A stretch of 64,000 nt of DNA from Pseudoxanthomonas sp. Root630 (lineage in GTDB: Bacteria; Pseudomonadota; Gammaproteobacteria; Xanthomonadales; Xanthomonadaceae). Each line of letters starts with the position of its first letter. The stretch's first letter is position 1. The translations under genes and the position numbers were made by a program. The DNA lies in the NCBI RefSeq assembly GCF_001427585.1, contig NZ_LMGY01000001.1, positions 497,270 to 561,269 on the forward strand, given 5' to 3'. This document shows, in pieces, positions 40,923 to 53,666 of the stretch. The notes under the pieces are model-generated. The model ran no database searches and had not been told where the DNA came from. It was given only the letters and a program-made list of their open reading frames with translations.

Positions 40923-41723
40923 ATGACCCTCGCTTTCCTCAACGGTGAACCGGCCCTCGCGGACGCGCTGCGTGCGCTGGCCTTGGCCAACTACGGCCAC
41001 TTCACCTCGATGCAGGTGCGCGACGGTGCAATCCAGGGCCGTGACTTGCACATCCAGCGGCTCGAAGACGCCACACGGGCGTTGTTCGGCACGTCGCTCG
41101 ATGGCGGTGCGGCCTTGCGGCAGGCGGCGCACGCGCTGGAATCGGCCGGCCTGCGTGATGCGTCGGTGCGCATCACCGTGTTCTCCATGCACTTCGATTA
41201 CCGCGATCCCGCGCGTGCCGTCGTGCCGGACGTCCTGGTCACGTTGTCGCCCCCGTCCGCGGCGGAAAAGCCGGCGCTACGGGTGAAGACATACCCGTTC
41301 GTGCGCCCCTTGCCGCAGTTCAAGCATGTGGGCACGTTCCCGCTGTTCCATTACCGCCGGCAGGCCCTGGCGGACGGATTCGACGACGCGCTGTTCGTCG
41401 ATCCGGCGGGGCAGGTGGTGGAGGGTTCGATCTGGAACCTGGGCCTGTGGGACGGCGAAACCGTCACCTGGCCCGAAGGGCCGGCGCTTCGGGGCACGGC
41501 CGAACGGTTGCTCCAGGTCGCCCTCGCCCGCGGGGGTGTCTCGCAGCGATCTGTGCCGGTTCGCCAGGGTGATCTGGCGCGTTTCCAGGCCGCTTTTGCC
41601 TGTAATGCCAGTGGGTTACAGCCGGTAGTGGCCGTGGACGCCGTCGCATGGGGCGCTGATACCGCCCTGATGGCGCGGTTGGCAGGGGCGCTGGACGCGC
41701 TGCGATGGGATCCGCTGGTCTGA
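40923..41723 (+). CDS. Class IV PLP aminotransferase (aminodeoxychorismate lyase / branched-chain type)
   Basis: 266 aa. The PLP lysine is in FKHVGTF, with the class IV EGSIWNLG segment after it and FACNASGLQPV near the end. Candidates are 4-amino-4-deoxychorismate lyase (PabC) or a D-amino-acid/branched-chain aminotransferase-like protein; these cannot be separated by eye. It is preceded by a REP pair and not linked to folate genes here. Confidence 0.83.
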   Translation: MTLAFLNGEPALADALRALALANYGHFTSMQVRDGAIQGRDLHIQRLEDATRALFGTSLDGGAALRQAAHALESAGLRDASVRITVFSMHFDYRDPARAVVPDVLVTLSPPSAAEKPALRVKTYPFVRPLPQFKHVGTFPLFHYRRQALADGFDDALFVDPAGQVVEGSIWNLGLWDGETVTWPEGPALRGTAERLLQVALARGGVSQRSVPVRQGDLARFQAAFACNASGLQPVVAVDAVAWGADTALMARLAGALDALRWDPLV

Positions 41724-41828
41724 CCATGGGGGCGGGGGATCCCGGGTGGGTTTTCCTGACCGATTCAATGGCTTAGAATAGCCGGCTTACCTCGCCATTC
41801 TGGCGACTGGGCAACACTGGAAAACACC

Positions 41829-42086
41829 ATGGTCAAGATCCGTCTCACCCGCGGCGGCGCGAAGAAGCGTCCGTTCTACCACATCATCGTCACCGACTCG
41901 CGCAGCGCGCGCGACGGCCGCAACATCGAGCGCGTGGGTTATTACAACCCGGTCGCCGCCGGTAACGAAAAGCGTGTCGAACTCGACATCGCGCGCGTCG
42001 ACCATTGGGTCGGCAACGGCGCCCAGCTGACCGAGAAGGTCCGCAACCTGTACAAGGAAGCCACCAAGTCCGCTCCGGCGGCCTGA
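41829..42086 (+). CDS. rpsP: 30S ribosomal protein S16
   Basis: 85 aa, basic. The N terminus [19 protein letters not shown] and the RVGYYNP segment identify S16. It is first of rpsP-rimM-trmD-rplS, the standard gammaproteobacterial operon. A -10-like TAGAAT lies at 41774-41779. Confidence 0.98.
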   Translation: MVKIRLTRGGAKKRPFYHIIVTDSRSARDGRNIERVGYYNPVAAGNEKRVELDIARVDHWVGNGAQLTEKVRNLYKEATKSAPAA

Positions 42087-42093
42087 GTGGTCC

Positions 42094-42120
42094 GGCCGCG
42101 CCCCGCGCGCGGCCTTTTCG
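42094..42120 (+). terminator. Hairpin with T-run between rpsP and rimM
   Basis: GGCCGCG...CGCGGCC followed by TTTTCG, directly before the rimM ATG. It probably attenuates, so the processing factors are made at lower level than S16. Confidence 0.55.
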
Positions 42121-42121
42121 C

Positions 42122-42649
42122 ATGAGCCAAGAGCGCCCGACCGACCCGCAGAAAACGATTCTGCTGGGCAGGTTCCTGGGCGCTTTTGGTGTGCGCGGCC
42201 AGGTGAAGATCGAATCCTGGACCGAGCCGCGCGACGCGATTTTCCGCTATCAGCCCTGGACGCTCCGCGATGCGCGTGGTGGCGAGCGCGAGCTCACCGG
42301 CGTGCGTGGCAAGGCGTCCGGCAAGCATCTGGTGGCCACGCTGCCCGAGGTGGAAGATCGCGACGCCGTCGAAGCGCTGCATGGTATCGAGATCCACGTC
42401 CCGCGGTCGGCATTGCCGCCGCCGCAGCCCGGCGAGTTCTACTGGGTGGACCTGGAGGGCCTGCGTGTAGTGAATGCCGACGGCACCGATTTCGGCACCG
42501 TTTCGCACCTGTTCTCCACCGGCGCGAACGATGTGCTGGTGGCGCGTGGCGACCGCGAAAGGCTGATTCCCTTCGTCGAACCCGATTTCGTCCGCTCGGT
42601 GGATTTCGAGGCGGGCGTGGTGACGGTGGACTGGGACCCCGGGTTCTAG
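42122..42649 (+). CDS. rimM: Ribosome maturation factor RimM
   Basis: 175 aa. The N-terminal RimM domain starts [19 protein letters not shown]; the C-terminal PRC-barrel has [12 protein letters not shown] and ending VDWDPGF. It binds S19 during 30S assembly. Second in the rpsP operon; the hairpin just upstream may lower its output. Confidence 0.96.
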   Translation: MSQERPTDPQKTILLGRFLGAFGVRGQVKIESWTEPRDAIFRYQPWTLRDARGGERELTGVRGKASGKHLVATLPEVEDRDAVEALHGIEIHVPRSALPPPQPGEFYWVDLEGLRVVNADGTDFGTVSHLFSTGANDVLVARGDRERLIPFVEPDFVRSVDFEAGVVTVDWDPGF

Positions 42650-42710
42650 CGGTCGCCGCCGACCGCCTTGGCGGTTACCCTGCTTCCCCAACGAGCCGCA
42701 GCCGATCGCC

Positions 42711-43469
42711 ATGCGCATCGACGTCATGACCCTGTTTCCCGACTTCATCGCCCAGGCCGCGGCCGTGGGCGTGGTGGGGCGTGCGCAGGAGCGAGGACTG
42801 CTGTCGCTGCACGGCTGGAACCCGCGCGACTACGCCACCGGTGGCTATCGCCGCGTGGATGACCGGCCGTTCGGTGGCGGCCCTGGCATGGTGATGCTGA
42901 TCGAGCCCTTGCAGGCCTGCCTGGCGGCGGTCCGAGCGGCAGATCCGGCCCCTGCACCGGTGATCTACATGAGCCCGCAGGGCGCGCCGCTCACCCAGAA
43001 GAAGGCGCGCGAGCTGGCCGCCCTGCCGCGGATGATCCTGCTGTGCGGGCGCTACGAGGGCGTGGACGAGCGCTTCCTCGAGGCCGAGGTGGACGAGGAA
43101 CTGTCGATCGGCGACTACGTGCTGTCAGGCGGTGAACTGGCGGCCGCCGTGGTCATCGATGCTGTCGGCCGGCTGCAGGAGGGGGCGCTGAACGATGCCG
43201 AATCCGCGGTCCAGGACAGCTTCGAGGGCGACGGACTGCTGGATTGCCCGCATTACACCCAGCCGTCCAGCCATGCGCTGGGCGATGTGCCAGCCGTGCT
43301 GCGTTCCGGCGACCATGCGGCCATCGCGCGCTGGCGCCGGCAGCAGGCGTTGGGCCGGACCTGGCTCCGCCGCCCGGATCTGCTGGACGAGGCGGGTCTG
43401 TCGAAGGCCGACCGGCTGCTGCTGGAAGCCTTCAGGGCCGGCCTGGCAGGCCAGGACGGGGCAGGGTAG
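42711..43469 (+). CDS. trmD: tRNA (guanine37-N1)-methyltransferase
   Basis: 252 aa SPOUT methyltransferase. Conserved segments are [20 protein letters not shown] and the knot region [12 protein letters not shown] with YVLSGGELA. It methylates G37 of tRNAs reading CUN, CCN and CGG and prevents frameshifting. Third in the rpsP operon. Confidence 0.97.
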   Translation: MRIDVMTLFPDFIAQAAAVGVVGRAQERGLLSLHGWNPRDYATGGYRRVDDRPFGGGPGMVMLIEPLQACLAAVRAADPAPAPVIYMSPQGAPLTQKKARELAALPRMILLCGRYEGVDERFLEAEVDEELSIGDYVLSGGELAAAVVIDAVGRLQEGALNDAESAVQDSFEGDGLLDCPHYTQPSSHALGDVPAVLRSGDHAAIARWRRQQALGRTWLRRPDLLDEAGLSKADRLLLEAFRAGLAGQDGAG

Positions 43470-43618
43470 CCACCCGGAGGGGAAATCCGGTAGAATGCGC
43501 GACCCTTGGGCGGTTCACGCCTTCGGACCCCATAACAATATCGTGCGGCGCAATTCTGCGACCGCATCAGTTTCCGCTGTCGCAAGACACGATCACGCAT
43601 ACAAGCATTGGTGCCAAC

Positions 43619-44017
43619 ATGAGCAAGCTCCTCCAGGAATTCGAAGCCTCCCAGATCACGCGCGAGCTGCCCGCGTTCGGCCCCGGTGACACGGTCGTCG
43701 TCAACGTGAAGGTCAAGGAAGGCAACCGCGAGCGCGTGCAGGCGTACGAAGGCGTCGTCATCGCCAAGAAGAACGCCGGCCTGAACTCCGCCTTCACCGT
43801 CCGCAAGATCTCGCACGGCTACGGCGTCGAGCGCGTGTTCCAGACCCACAGCGCCACCATCGACTCGGTCGAAGTGAAGCGCCGCGGCAAGGTCCGCGCC
43901 GGCAAGCTGTACTACCTGCGTGACCTGCAGGGCAAGGCTGCCCGCATCAAGGAAGACCTGGCCGCCAACGCCACCGCCAAGGCTGCACGCCAGGCGGCCG
44001 CTGCCGCCGCCGAGTAA
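43619..44017 (+). CDS. rplS: 50S ribosomal protein L19
   Basis: 132 aa from ATG 43619. The core is [39 protein letters not shown] and GYGVERVF. The C terminus is extended by an Ala-rich tail (about 20 residues) common in Xanthomonadaceae. A -10-like TAGAAT at 43492-43497 may drive it separately from trmD, whose stop is about 150 bp upstream. Confidence 0.97.
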   Translation: MSKLLQEFEASQITRELPAFGPGDTVVVNVKVKEGNRERVQAYEGVVIAKKNAGLNSAFTVRKISHGYGVERVFQTHSATIDSVEVKRRGKVRAGKLYYLRDLQGKAARIKEDLAANATAKAARQAAAAAAE

Positions 44018-44038
44018 TCCTCGCGGCAAGCGCACCCA

Positions 44039-44069
44039 GACGGCCACCTTCGGGTGGCCGTTTGCGTTT
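44039..44069 (+). terminator. Terminator of the rpsP-rplS operon
   Basis: ACGGCCACC-TTCG-GGTGGCCGT followed by TTGCGTTTG, about 25 bp past the rplS stop. Confidence 0.8.
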
Positions 44070-44158
44070 GGGCGTTCCGTGTTGAAACTTGATCGCCCAG
44101 CGTTCCGTCAGGGTCTCCCGCCATCCACACGAGCGCCTGTATGCCGAGGAATGTGCCG

Positions 44159-45208
44159 ATGCCGCAGCTGTTCCGAATCCTCGCGGCGATCACCGGGATG
44201 CTCCTGGCGAGCGGACTGTCCGCCGCCAACTCGCCCAGCAAGAGTTTCACGCTGGATGCTCTCTCGCCGCTGGCATCGGCATCCGAACTGACGTCCCGCC
44301 TCCTTACGCCGGTGACGCAGGATCGCATCGACAAATTCCGCGACAAGGTCGATTTCAGCTTCAAGGAGCAGACCATCGCGGTGGGCGAGGAGCCGTTCGA
44401 GCTGTTCGTGCCGGAGCCCGACGCGAACGGCAAATACGGGGTCATGGTGTTCATCTGGCCTGCCGACGATATCCAGGTGCCGGAGGGCTGGTGGAGAGTG
44501 TTCCGCGAGGAGCACATCATCTATGTCGCGTCGCGCCGGTCGAGCAATGTCGAGAACATCTTCGACAGGCGCGTGCCGCTGGCCCTGCATGGCTACGACT
44601 ACGTGCGCAGCAAGTACGCCATCGACGCGGAACGGGTCTACGTCGGCGGCTTCTCCGGAGGTTCGCGTACCGCGCAGAGAGTGGCGATGGCGTATCCGGA
44701 TGTCTTCCGTGGCGTGTTCCTGGTCGGTGGCAGCGATTCGCTGGGAGGCGAAAGCGGGTTCACCCTTCCATCCGCGACGCTTTCCCACCTGATGCAGCGA
44801 CAGACGCGTTTCGTGTTCTCCACCGGTGGCAACGATTTCCCCAATCGCGCGAAGGACTCGCGCACGCGGAAGAATCTGGAGGCGTTGTGCATGCAGGGTA
44901 TCCGGCTCGTGCCCCAGAACGGAGTGGAGCACTGGGTGCCGGATGGGCGTGGCTTCAGGAGGGTGATGAATGAGCTGGAGCGCCCGGTGGAGGCGGCGGC
45001 CGATGCCGCCGCCTGCATGGCCAGCCTGGCCCGGCACATCAGTGCGCAGCTGGACGTGGTCGCGGAGAAAGTCGAGGAAGGCAAACTCGATGATGCCCAG
45101 CGGCTGCTGGCACGGCTGGATGCGCAGTACGGAGGCCTTGCCGCGCCCCGGAGCGTGGAGCTGTCGCGCACCATCGCGAACAAGGCGGGGCTTTACGAAG
45201 TGCCGTAG
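44159..45208 (+). CDS. Exported alpha/beta hydrolase, PHB-depolymerase-like
   Basis: 349 aa from ATG 44159 (GAGGA nine bases upstream; ATG 44141 has no site). The signal peptide ends SGLSA. The nucleophile elbow is GGFSGGSR, the pattern of polyhydroxybutyrate depolymerase/feruloyl esterase-like proteins, and the catalytic His may be in NGVEHWVPDG. After the catalytic core there is a helical C-terminal part (HISAQLDVVAEKVEEGKL). Substrate unknown. Confidence 0.8.
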   Translation: MPQLFRILAAITGMLLASGLSAANSPSKSFTLDALSPLASASELTSRLLTPVTQDRIDKFRDKVDFSFKEQTIAVGEEPFELFVPEPDANGKYGVMVFIWPADDIQVPEGWWRVFREEHIIYVASRRSSNVENIFDRRVPLALHGYDYVRSKYAIDAERVYVGGFSGGSRTAQRVAMAYPDVFRGVFLVGGSDSLGGESGFTLPSATLSHLMQRQTRFVFSTGGNDFPNRAKDSRTRKNLEALCMQGIRLVPQNGVEHWVPDGRGFRRVMNELERPVEAAADAAACMASLARHISAQLDVVAEKVEEGKLDDAQRLLARLDAQYGGLAAPRSVELSRTIANKAGLYEVP

Positions 45209-45349
45209 CGGCGCCAGCCTCGAACTTCCCGACGCGGGCGCCCGATCCGACGGTGGTTCGCTTTTCCAGGCATCGCGCGAATGGCAAGATGCCGCTGTGT
45301 CCGGCGCCACATTCACGCTACGGGCCCGGAATCAGGTTCCCCACGTCCG

Positions 45350-45757
45350 ATGCAGAAACAGGATCCTTCAGCGGAAGCCGTCAGGCTCGATGTCTGGCTC
45401 TGGGCCGCGCGCTTCTTCAAGACCCGCAGTTTGGCCAAGCAGGCCGTCGAAACGGGCAAGGTCGATGTGGGCGGCCAGCGCGCCAAGTCGTCTCGCGCGG
45501 TGCGCGTGGGCGATGTGCTGGTGATCGCGCGCGGCGATGAGGTCCACGAGGTCGAAGTGCGCGGAATCAGCGACCAGCGCGGACCGGCGCCGGTCGCGCA
45601 GGCGCTGTACCTCGAATCCGAAGCCTCACGCCTGCGGCGCGAGGCGGCCCTGGCCCAGCGCCGTGCAGAACGCACCGGCTACCAGGCACCACAGTCCAAG
45701 CCCGACAAGCGTGCGCGGCGCTTGATCCGCGCGCTGGGCGATATCGATGCGATGTAA
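45350..45757 (+). CDS. hslR: Heat-shock RNA-binding protein Hsp15 (S4 domain)
   Basis: 135 aa from ATG 45350. The S4 fold starts VRLDVWLWAARFFKTRSLA, followed by VETGKVDVGG and SRAVRVGDVLVI. The basic C-terminal tail (RAERTGYQAP...KRARRLIRAL) is typical. HslR rescues stalled 50S subunits carrying a nascent chain. It ends in a bidirectional terminator. Confidence 0.93.
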   Translation: MQKQDPSAEAVRLDVWLWAARFFKTRSLAKQAVETGKVDVGGQRAKSSRAVRVGDVLVIARGDEVHEVEVRGISDQRGPAPVAQALYLESEASRLRREAALAQRRAERTGYQAPQSKPDKRARRLIRALGDIDAM

Positions 45758-45787
45758 AGAAGAAGGGCGCCGAGGCGCCCTTCTTCT
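45758..45787. terminator. Bidirectional terminator between hslR and the DUF937 gene
   Basis: AGAAGAAGGGCGCC pairs with GGCGCCCTTCTTCT; A- and T-rich outer stems give a usable U-tract in both directions. Confidence 0.82.
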
Positions 45788-45804
45788 GCGGACGGGCGCG
45801 TTGC

Positions 45805-46419
45805 TCAGCGACTGCCGCCGAACATGCCGCTGCCGATCTTCAGGATGTCGCCCAGGCCCAGCTGGCCGTCGCCATCCTGGTCCAGCACAGCGCCGAGCAG
45901 ACCGCCGCCCAGGCCGCCCTGCTGTTGCACCTGGCGCTGTTCCTGGCCCAGCACTTCCGCCAAGCCCAGCGGATTGTTCTGCGCGCTGCCCTGGCTCATG
46001 CGCTGGGCGATGAAGGCGAGCACGATCGGGGCGAGGATCTTCAACAGCTGGCCCGCCCGTTCGCCACCGAGGCCGGTCGCCTGGCCCAGGCCGAGTTCGG
46101 CCCGGTTCTGCTGGCCGCCGAAGACGTGGCCGAGGATGCCGGCACCGTTGGCCTGCGGCGACGCCGTGCCACCGAGCACCGCGCCCAGCACGCTGCCGAG
46201 GTCCAGGCCGCTGTGGTTGCGCTGCAGGGCGCCGAACAGCGCTTCCGCGCCCTGGGGTTGCGCCGTATTCCTGCCCAGTGCGCCCAGGAGCAACGGCAAT
46301 GCCGCGCCGACGGCGCTGGAGGCCTGCATCTGGCCGATGCCGAGCTGTTGGGAGACCTGCTGCATCGGCGCGCCCTGCAACTGGGCGAAGAGTTCTTCTG
46401 CGAGGGAAGCGTTGCTCAT
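45805..46419 (-). CDS. DUF937 (YidB-like) family protein
   Basis: 204 aa. The DUF937 pattern includes ELFAQLQGAPMQQVSQQLG and LGRNTAQPQGAEALF, with Gly/Ala/Gln-rich low-complexity sequence in the middle. The C-terminal DQDGDGQLGLGDIL looks like a single calcium-binding EF-hand-type loop. No signal peptide. The family function is not established. It is transcribed toward hslR and shares its terminator. Confidence 0.83.
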   Translation of the reverse strand: MSNASLAEELFAQLQGAPMQQVSQQLGIGQMQASSAVGAALPLLLGALGRNTAQPQGAEALFGALQRNHSGLDLGSVLGAVLGGTASPQANGAGILGHVFGGQQNRAELGLGQATGLGGERAGQLLKILAPIVLAFIAQRMSQGSAQNNPLGLAEVLGQEQRQVQQQGGLGGGLLGAVLDQDGDGQLGLGDILKIGSGMFGGSR

Positions 46420-46526
46420 CGTGCGTTCGTCCTCCTGGACGGGGGTGGGAAGTCGCGGATGATGCTAGCGCCAATCTGAGCGCTCACCGACTCACATTTA
46501 CGATGGGCCGACCGGCGGAAACAGCA

Positions 46527-46557
46527 ACGCCGCACGACCCCAGGGGCCATGCGGCGT
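46527..46557 (-). terminator. Hairpin after katG
   Basis: ACGCCGCA pairs with TGCGGCGT around a 15-base loop; on the minus strand TGCTGTTTCC follows. It lies about 20 bp beyond the katG stop. Confidence 0.55.
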
Positions 46558-46579
46558 CGCGATGCTGCGTACAGCGGAA

Positions 46580-49229
<2,650 letters not shown>

Positions 49230-51830
49230 CTAGAGCAGCGCCTTGAGCCGGTAGAGCGCTTCCAGGGCCTGCTTGGGCGTCAGGTCGTCCGGATCGAGCG
49301 CGGCAAGCGCTTCCTGTGCCGCGGAGGGCGCGGCGGCAAACAGTCCGAACTGCTGGGGAGCGTCCAGTGCCTGCGGCGCCATCTCGGACGCATGCGTCTC
49401 GCGCCCACGCTGCTCCAGTTCCGCGAGACGCCGGCGCGCCTGCTGCAGCGTGGTCCGTGGCAGGCCGGCCAACGCCGCCACCTGCAGGCCGAAGCTGCGA
49501 TCGGCCGCGCCTTCCTTCACCGCATGCATGAAGACCAGCGCATCGCCGTGCTCGACGGCATCCAGGTGGACGTTCGCGATGCCGCTGCCCGGTTCGCCCG
49601 CCAGTGCGGTCAGTTCGAAATAGTGGGTGGCGAACAGGGTGTAGCAGCGGTTCGCCATGGCCAGGTGGCGCGCAACCGCGTCGGCCAGCGCCAGGCCGTC
49701 GTAGGTGGACGTGCCGCGGCCTATCTCATCCATCAGCACCAGCGACTGCGCACTGGCGTGGTGGAGGATGTAGCTGGTTTCCGCCATTTCCACCATGAAG
49801 GTGGACTGCCCGCGCGCCAGGTCGTCGCCGGCGCCGATGCGGGTGAGGATGCGGTCGATCGGGCCGAGCACGGCGCGCGAGGCGGGGACGAAGCTGCCGA
49901 TGTGGGCGAGCAGCACGATCAGCGCGTTCTGCCGCATGTAGGTGCTCTTGCCGCCCATGTTCGGGCCGGTGATCACCAGCATGCGGCGGCCACCGTCGCC
50001 ATCGTCGCCGTCCAGCAGCAGGTCGTTGGGCTCGAACGGCTCCTTGCGTACGGCTTCCACCACCGGGTGGCGGCCGCGCTCGATGCGCAGGCCGGGCGCT
50101 TCGCTCAATTCGGGTTGAGCCCAGTCCAGTTCCTGCGCGCGTTCGGCGAACGCGGCCAGCACGTCGAGTTCGCTCAACGCGGCGGCACAGCGCTTGAGCG
50201 GCTCCAGGCGCGCGTTGAGGATGTCCAGCAGCGCGTCGTACAGCAGCTTCTCGCGCGACAGCGAGCGTTCGCGCGCGGACAGTACCTTGTCCTCGAACTG
50301 CTTAAGCTCTTCGGTGATGTAGCGCTCCGCGCCGGTCAGCGTCTGCCGCCGCGTGTAGTGGACGGGCGCACGCTCCGCCTGGCCCTTGCTGATCTCGATG
50401 TAGTAGCCATGCACGCGGTTGTAGCCGACCTTGAGCGTCGCGATGCCACTGCTTTCGCGTTCGCGCGCCTCCAGGTCGACCAGGAACTGGTCCGCGTTCG
50501 TGCTGAGCTGGCGCAGTTCGTCGAGTTCGGCGTCGTAGCCGTTGGCCAGCACGCCGCCGTCGCTGAGCTTCAGCGGCGGCTGTGGCGCCACCGCGGCAAC
50601 GAGCAGCGCGGCGGTATCGGCATGCTCGCCCAGTTCCGCCGACAGTGCGCGCAGACGGGGCGAATCCAGGGGCGCGAGGTTCGCCTGCACGTCGGGCAGC
50701 AGTGCCAGACCGTCGCGAAGCGTGGACAGATCACGCGGCCGCGCCGAGCGCAGCGCGACGCGGGTGAGGATGCGTTCGAGGTCGCCCAGCGCGCGGAAGC
50801 CCATGCGCAGATCGCGTTCGGCCCCGCCGGTCAGCGTGGCGACGGCATGGTGGCGTTCGCCGAGTACACGGCGGTCGCGCAGCGGACGGTGCAGCCAGCG
50901 GCGCAGCAGGCGGCCACCCATCGGCGTGACCGTGGTATCCAGCACACCCAGCAGGGTGTGCCGGGTATCGCCATCGACACGCGTGTCGAGTTCCAGGTGT
51001 CGGCGGGTGGCGGCGTTCATGGCGATGGCATCGCCGGCCGATTCCACCGCGATCGCGGTGAGGTGCGGCAGCCGCTGCTTCTGGGTTTCTTCCACATAGC
51101 CCAGCAGTGCGGCGGCGGCCGCGGTGGCCAGGGCCTTGTCCTCGATGCCGAACCCGGTGAGATCGTGCAGGCCGAAAAACTGCAGCAACTGCCGGCGACC
51201 GCTGTCCGGGTCGAACAGCCACGGCGCGCGCCGGCGCGTGCCCGTGCGCTGCTGCAGGAATGCGGGCCAGCCTTCTTCGTCGGGCAGCAGCAGTTCGGCT
51301 GGTTCCAGCCGTGCCAGTTCGGCCTCCAACGCGTCGTCGCTGTCGACTTCGTTGACCAGGAAGCGGCCACCGGCCAGGTCCGCCCACGCCAGGCCGTAGC
51401 CCGAGCGGCCGCGCGCCACCGCCATCAGCAGGGTGTCGCGGCGCTCGTTGAGCAGGGCTTCGTCGGTCACCGTGCCCGGCGTGACGATGCGGACGACCTT
51501 GCGTTCCACCAGGCCCTTGGCCAGGGCGGGATCTCCGATCTGCTCGCAGATCGCGACCGATTCGCCCAGCGCCACCAGCCGCGCCAGGTAACCCTCGTAG
51601 GCGTGCACGGGCACGCCGGCCATCGGAATCGGCGCACCGCCCGAACTCCCGCGCTGGGTCAGGGTGATGTCGAGCAGCCGGGCCGCCTTGCGGGCATCGT
51701 CGTAGAACAACTCGTAGAAGTCGCCCATCCGGAAGAACAGCAGCAGGTCCGGGTACTCCGCCTTGGCGGCGAAGAACTGCTTCATCGCAGGAGAATGCTC
51801 CGGAGTGCCTGTTTTATCTTTTCTATTCAA
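49230..51830 (-). CDS. mutS: DNA mismatch repair protein MutS
   Basis: 866 aa from TTG 51830. The N terminus then reads [19 protein letters not shown], the length and sequence style of Xanthomonas MutS; TTG 51902 (24 residues longer) and ATG 51785 (too short) are alternatives and none has a strong binding site. The mismatch-binding motif is [11 protein letters not shown], and the ATPase has Walker [10 protein letters not shown] and the [12 protein letters not shown] segment. It starts mismatch repair with MutL. It is intact although next to a foreign insertion. Confidence 0.95.
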   Translation of the reverse strand: MNRKDKTGTPEHSPAMKQFFAAKAEYPDLLLFFRMGDFYELFYDDARKAARLLDITLTQRGSSGGAPIPMAGVPVHAYEGYLARLVALGESVAICEQIGDPALAKGLVERKVVRIVTPGTVTDEALLNERRDTLLMAVARGRSGYGLAWADLAGGRFLVNEVDSDDALEAELARLEPAELLLPDEEGWPAFLQQRTGTRRRAPWLFDPDSGRRQLLQFFGLHDLTGFGIEDKALATAAAAALLGYVEETQKQRLPHLTAIAVESAGDAIAMNAATRRHLELDTRVDGDTRHTLLGVLDTTVTPMGGRLLRRWLHRPLRDRRVLGERHHAVATLTGGAERDLRMGFRALGDLERILTRVALRSARPRDLSTLRDGLALLPDVQANLAPLDSPRLRALSAELGEHADTAALLVAAVAPQPPLKLSDGGVLANGYDAELDELRQLSTNADQFLVDLEARERESSGIATLKVGYNRVHGYYIEISKGQAERAPVHYTRRQTLTGAERYITEELKQFEDKVLSARERSLSREKLLYDALLDILNARLEPLKRCAAALSELDVLAAFAERAQELDWAQPELSEAPGLRIERGRHPVVEAVRKEPFEPNDLLLDGDDGDGGRRMLVITGPNMGGKSTYMRQNALIVLLAHIGSFVPASRAVLGPIDRILTRIGAGDDLARGQSTFMVEMAETSYILHHASAQSLVLMDEIGRGTSTYDGLALADAVARHLAMANRCYTLFATHYFELTALAGEPGSGIANVHLDAVEHGDALVFMHAVKEGAADRSFGLQVAALAGLPRTTLQQARRRLAELEQRGRETHASEMAPQALDAPQQFGLFAAAPSAAQEALAALDPDDLTPKQALEALYRLKALL

Positions 51831-51947
51831 TGAGTTACGTTCCGGCGCGTTTGGATGGTGAAAATTATCGGCGTGTGCGGTAAATGTGCTTAAGTTCGTC
51901 AAAACACGCTTGAAAGCGTCTATCTGAAAGCAAGCGAAGCGGGGCCG

Positions 51948-52096
51948 AGTGGCTTGGAGTGAACCAGAGTGATGTTTTTTCTAGCCATAGGATAGCCAAG
52001 GACGCTGCTCTGGGTTTGGGAAGGCGCTGTGGCTAGAGGGGGCTTTTCCGCTGAGTTCGAGCGCTAGAGAAACCCCATTTCATCAGAGGCGTGTGA
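51948..52096. repeat. Left flank block similar to 58262-58416
   Basis: Contains AACCAGAGTGA (51962-51972), TAGCCA repeats and TTCATCAGAGGCGTGTG (52079-52095) in the same order as the block at 58.3 kb. Base composition drops here, just upstream of mutS. It may be one end of an integrated element or a diverged duplication. No gene is seen in 51831-52197. Confidence 0.45.
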
Positions 52097-52215
52097 TCGA
52101 TCGCCATCCCCGCTAGCGAACCAAATGATAGTTGGACGGGGGCTTAAGTAGTGTATGGTTGACAATCGGCTATAAGCGACGAGTCTAAGGAGCGCGCACG
52201 GAAAAAGTACGAGTT

Positions 52216-53313
52216 TTGAACCACCCCGAGGATTTCAAAAGACTCGGACTGAACCCCGATGTCGTGGAACTCTGGGAAGACGGAAGGCGCCGCGATCCAG
52301 GCCCCGGTCTCATGGAAAATTGGTACTTCGATTCCATCATGGAGGATGGAACCAAGGCAGTTGTTGTGTTCCTCACCAGTTCGTCAGAAAAACGGCATCT
52401 GGCGGAAGACTATCCGAATCTCAGGATCCAGATCACCGATCCTTCCGGGCAGCACCATGAATCGTTCATCGAGGTGCCGGCGGCGGATTGCGAAATACGC
52501 AAGGGCGAATGTCACGTGCAGATGGGGCCGCACAGCTTCATCGGCGATCTTGTCGATTATCGCATTAAGGTCGAGCCGGTGAGCGGCATTGGATGCGATC
52601 TGCATCTGCAGGTGCTGGTGAAGCCTTTCCGGCCAGGGACCGGTTATGTCGCCTTCGGAGACGATGAGGCCAAGGAATATACCTGGATCTGCTTCCCCAG
52701 GGGAAGGGTCACAGGTTCTCTAACCTATGCCGGCAAAACCCATGACGTGACGGGCATGGGCTATCACGATCATCAGTTTCACAACGTCGATTCCATGACG
52801 ACGATCCATCACTGGCTCTGGGGGCGCCAGTCTCTGGACGATTATACGGTCGTTATCTTTGACATCGTCGCTAATGAAAAATACGGCTTCAAGAGAGTTC
52901 CAATTTTCGGCCTCATCGACAACACCAGCGGGGAGGCAGTTTTTCAAAACACCGATCATGCTGTGTGCAGTATCAAAGAGATGTATCTGGAGCCTGAGAC
53001 CCAAAAGCCGCATCCCAAGCTTCTAACCTACACCTATGAGCACAGCGGCAAGAAAATCGACTATACGATTCGGTGGAAGCAGGAGATCGAGGTCCGATCC
53101 TCGAAGAATATTTTCGACGTCGTCGACGAAGAGACGAAGAAGCGGTTTGACCAGATGAATCTGGATCCTTCCTACATACGCTACGTGGCTGAGGCCGAGC
53201 TCGTCATCACCGAGCATGATGAAATCAAGCGAGCGCGCGGCGACATGATCTACGAGTTCGCCTATTTCGGGAAGCCGGACAAGCGTGCTCATATCGAGTT
53301 GGATGAAGGCTGA
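52216..53313 (+). CDS. CrtC/AttH-like lipocalin-fold protein (carotenoid 1,2-hydratase family)
   Basis: 365 aa from TTG 52216. The segment GMGYHDHQFHN matches the G-x-G-Y-x-D-H-N motif of CrtC/AttH proteins, and the body is beta-rich (RIQITDPSGQHHESF, YTVVIFDIVANEKYGF). These enzymes or enzyme-like proteins add water to carotenoids or are of unknown role. A strong AAGGAG at 52187-52192 is five bases before ACG 52198, in the same frame, suggesting an ancestral ATG there (adding six residues, ending VRV). GC content is well under the chromosome's. No pigment genes adjoin. Confidence 0.75.
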   Translation: MNHPEDFKRLGLNPDVVELWEDGRRRDPGPGLMENWYFDSIMEDGTKAVVVFLTSSSEKRHLAEDYPNLRIQITDPSGQHHESFIEVPAADCEIRKGECHVQMGPHSFIGDLVDYRIKVEPVSGIGCDLHLQVLVKPFRPGTGYVAFGDDEAKEYTWICFPRGRVTGSLTYAGKTHDVTGMGYHDHQFHNVDSMTTIHHWLWGRQSLDDYTVVIFDIVANEKYGFKRVPIFGLIDNTSGEAVFQNTDHAVCSIKEMYLEPETQKPHPKLLTYTYEHSGKKIDYTIRWKQEIEVRSSKNIFDVVDEETKKRFDQMNLDPSYIRYVAEAELVITEHDEIKRARGDMIYEFAYFGKPDKRAHIELDEG

Positions 53314-53404
53314 GCAACCTCTATTTGAGCGACGCCCCCCCCCCCCTGAGGTTTGAGTAGCGCGATGATCTGGAGTCCAATCCCCTATGAGAAGGAGATT
53401 GGGC

Positions 53405-53647
53405 GTGAAGAAACTATTTACGGACGAGCAGATCATCGGTTTGCTGCGTGAAGCCGACGCGGGCGTGGCGGAGGCCGAGTTGTGCCGCCGTCACGGATTC
53501 AGTGCGGCGTCTTACTACCTGTGGCGCAGCAAGTTCGGCGGCATGGAGATGTCCATGGTCGTGCGCATGAAGGAGTTGGAAGAGGAGAACCGCCGGCTCA
53601 GGAAGATGTACGCCGAGGCGCAGCTCGGTACGGTACCGACCTGCTGA
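53405..53647 (+). pseudogene. IS3-family transposase OrfA, frameshifted at its end
   Basis: From GTG 53405 (AAGGAG seven bases upstream) the protein reads KKLFTDEQIIGLLREADAG, an HTH OrfA, then CRRHGFSAASYYLWRSKFGG and a leucine zipper region ending KMYAEAQL. After AEAQL it reads GTVPTC and stops, whereas the other frame continues toward DLLK...ALAK, so one indel near 53625-53635 broke the normal OrfA end and OrfB linkage. Confidence 0.82.
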
Positions 53648-53666
53648 AGTAAGGCGCTCGCGAAAA

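Noticed and set aside
49392-51833. A plus-strand open frame of about 810 codons
   Set aside because: Antisense shadow of mutS; no motif or ribosome site.
52148-52176. Promoter TTGACA-TATAAG before the CrtC/AttH gene
   Set aside because: The two boxes are only six bases apart, too close for a sigma-70 promoter.
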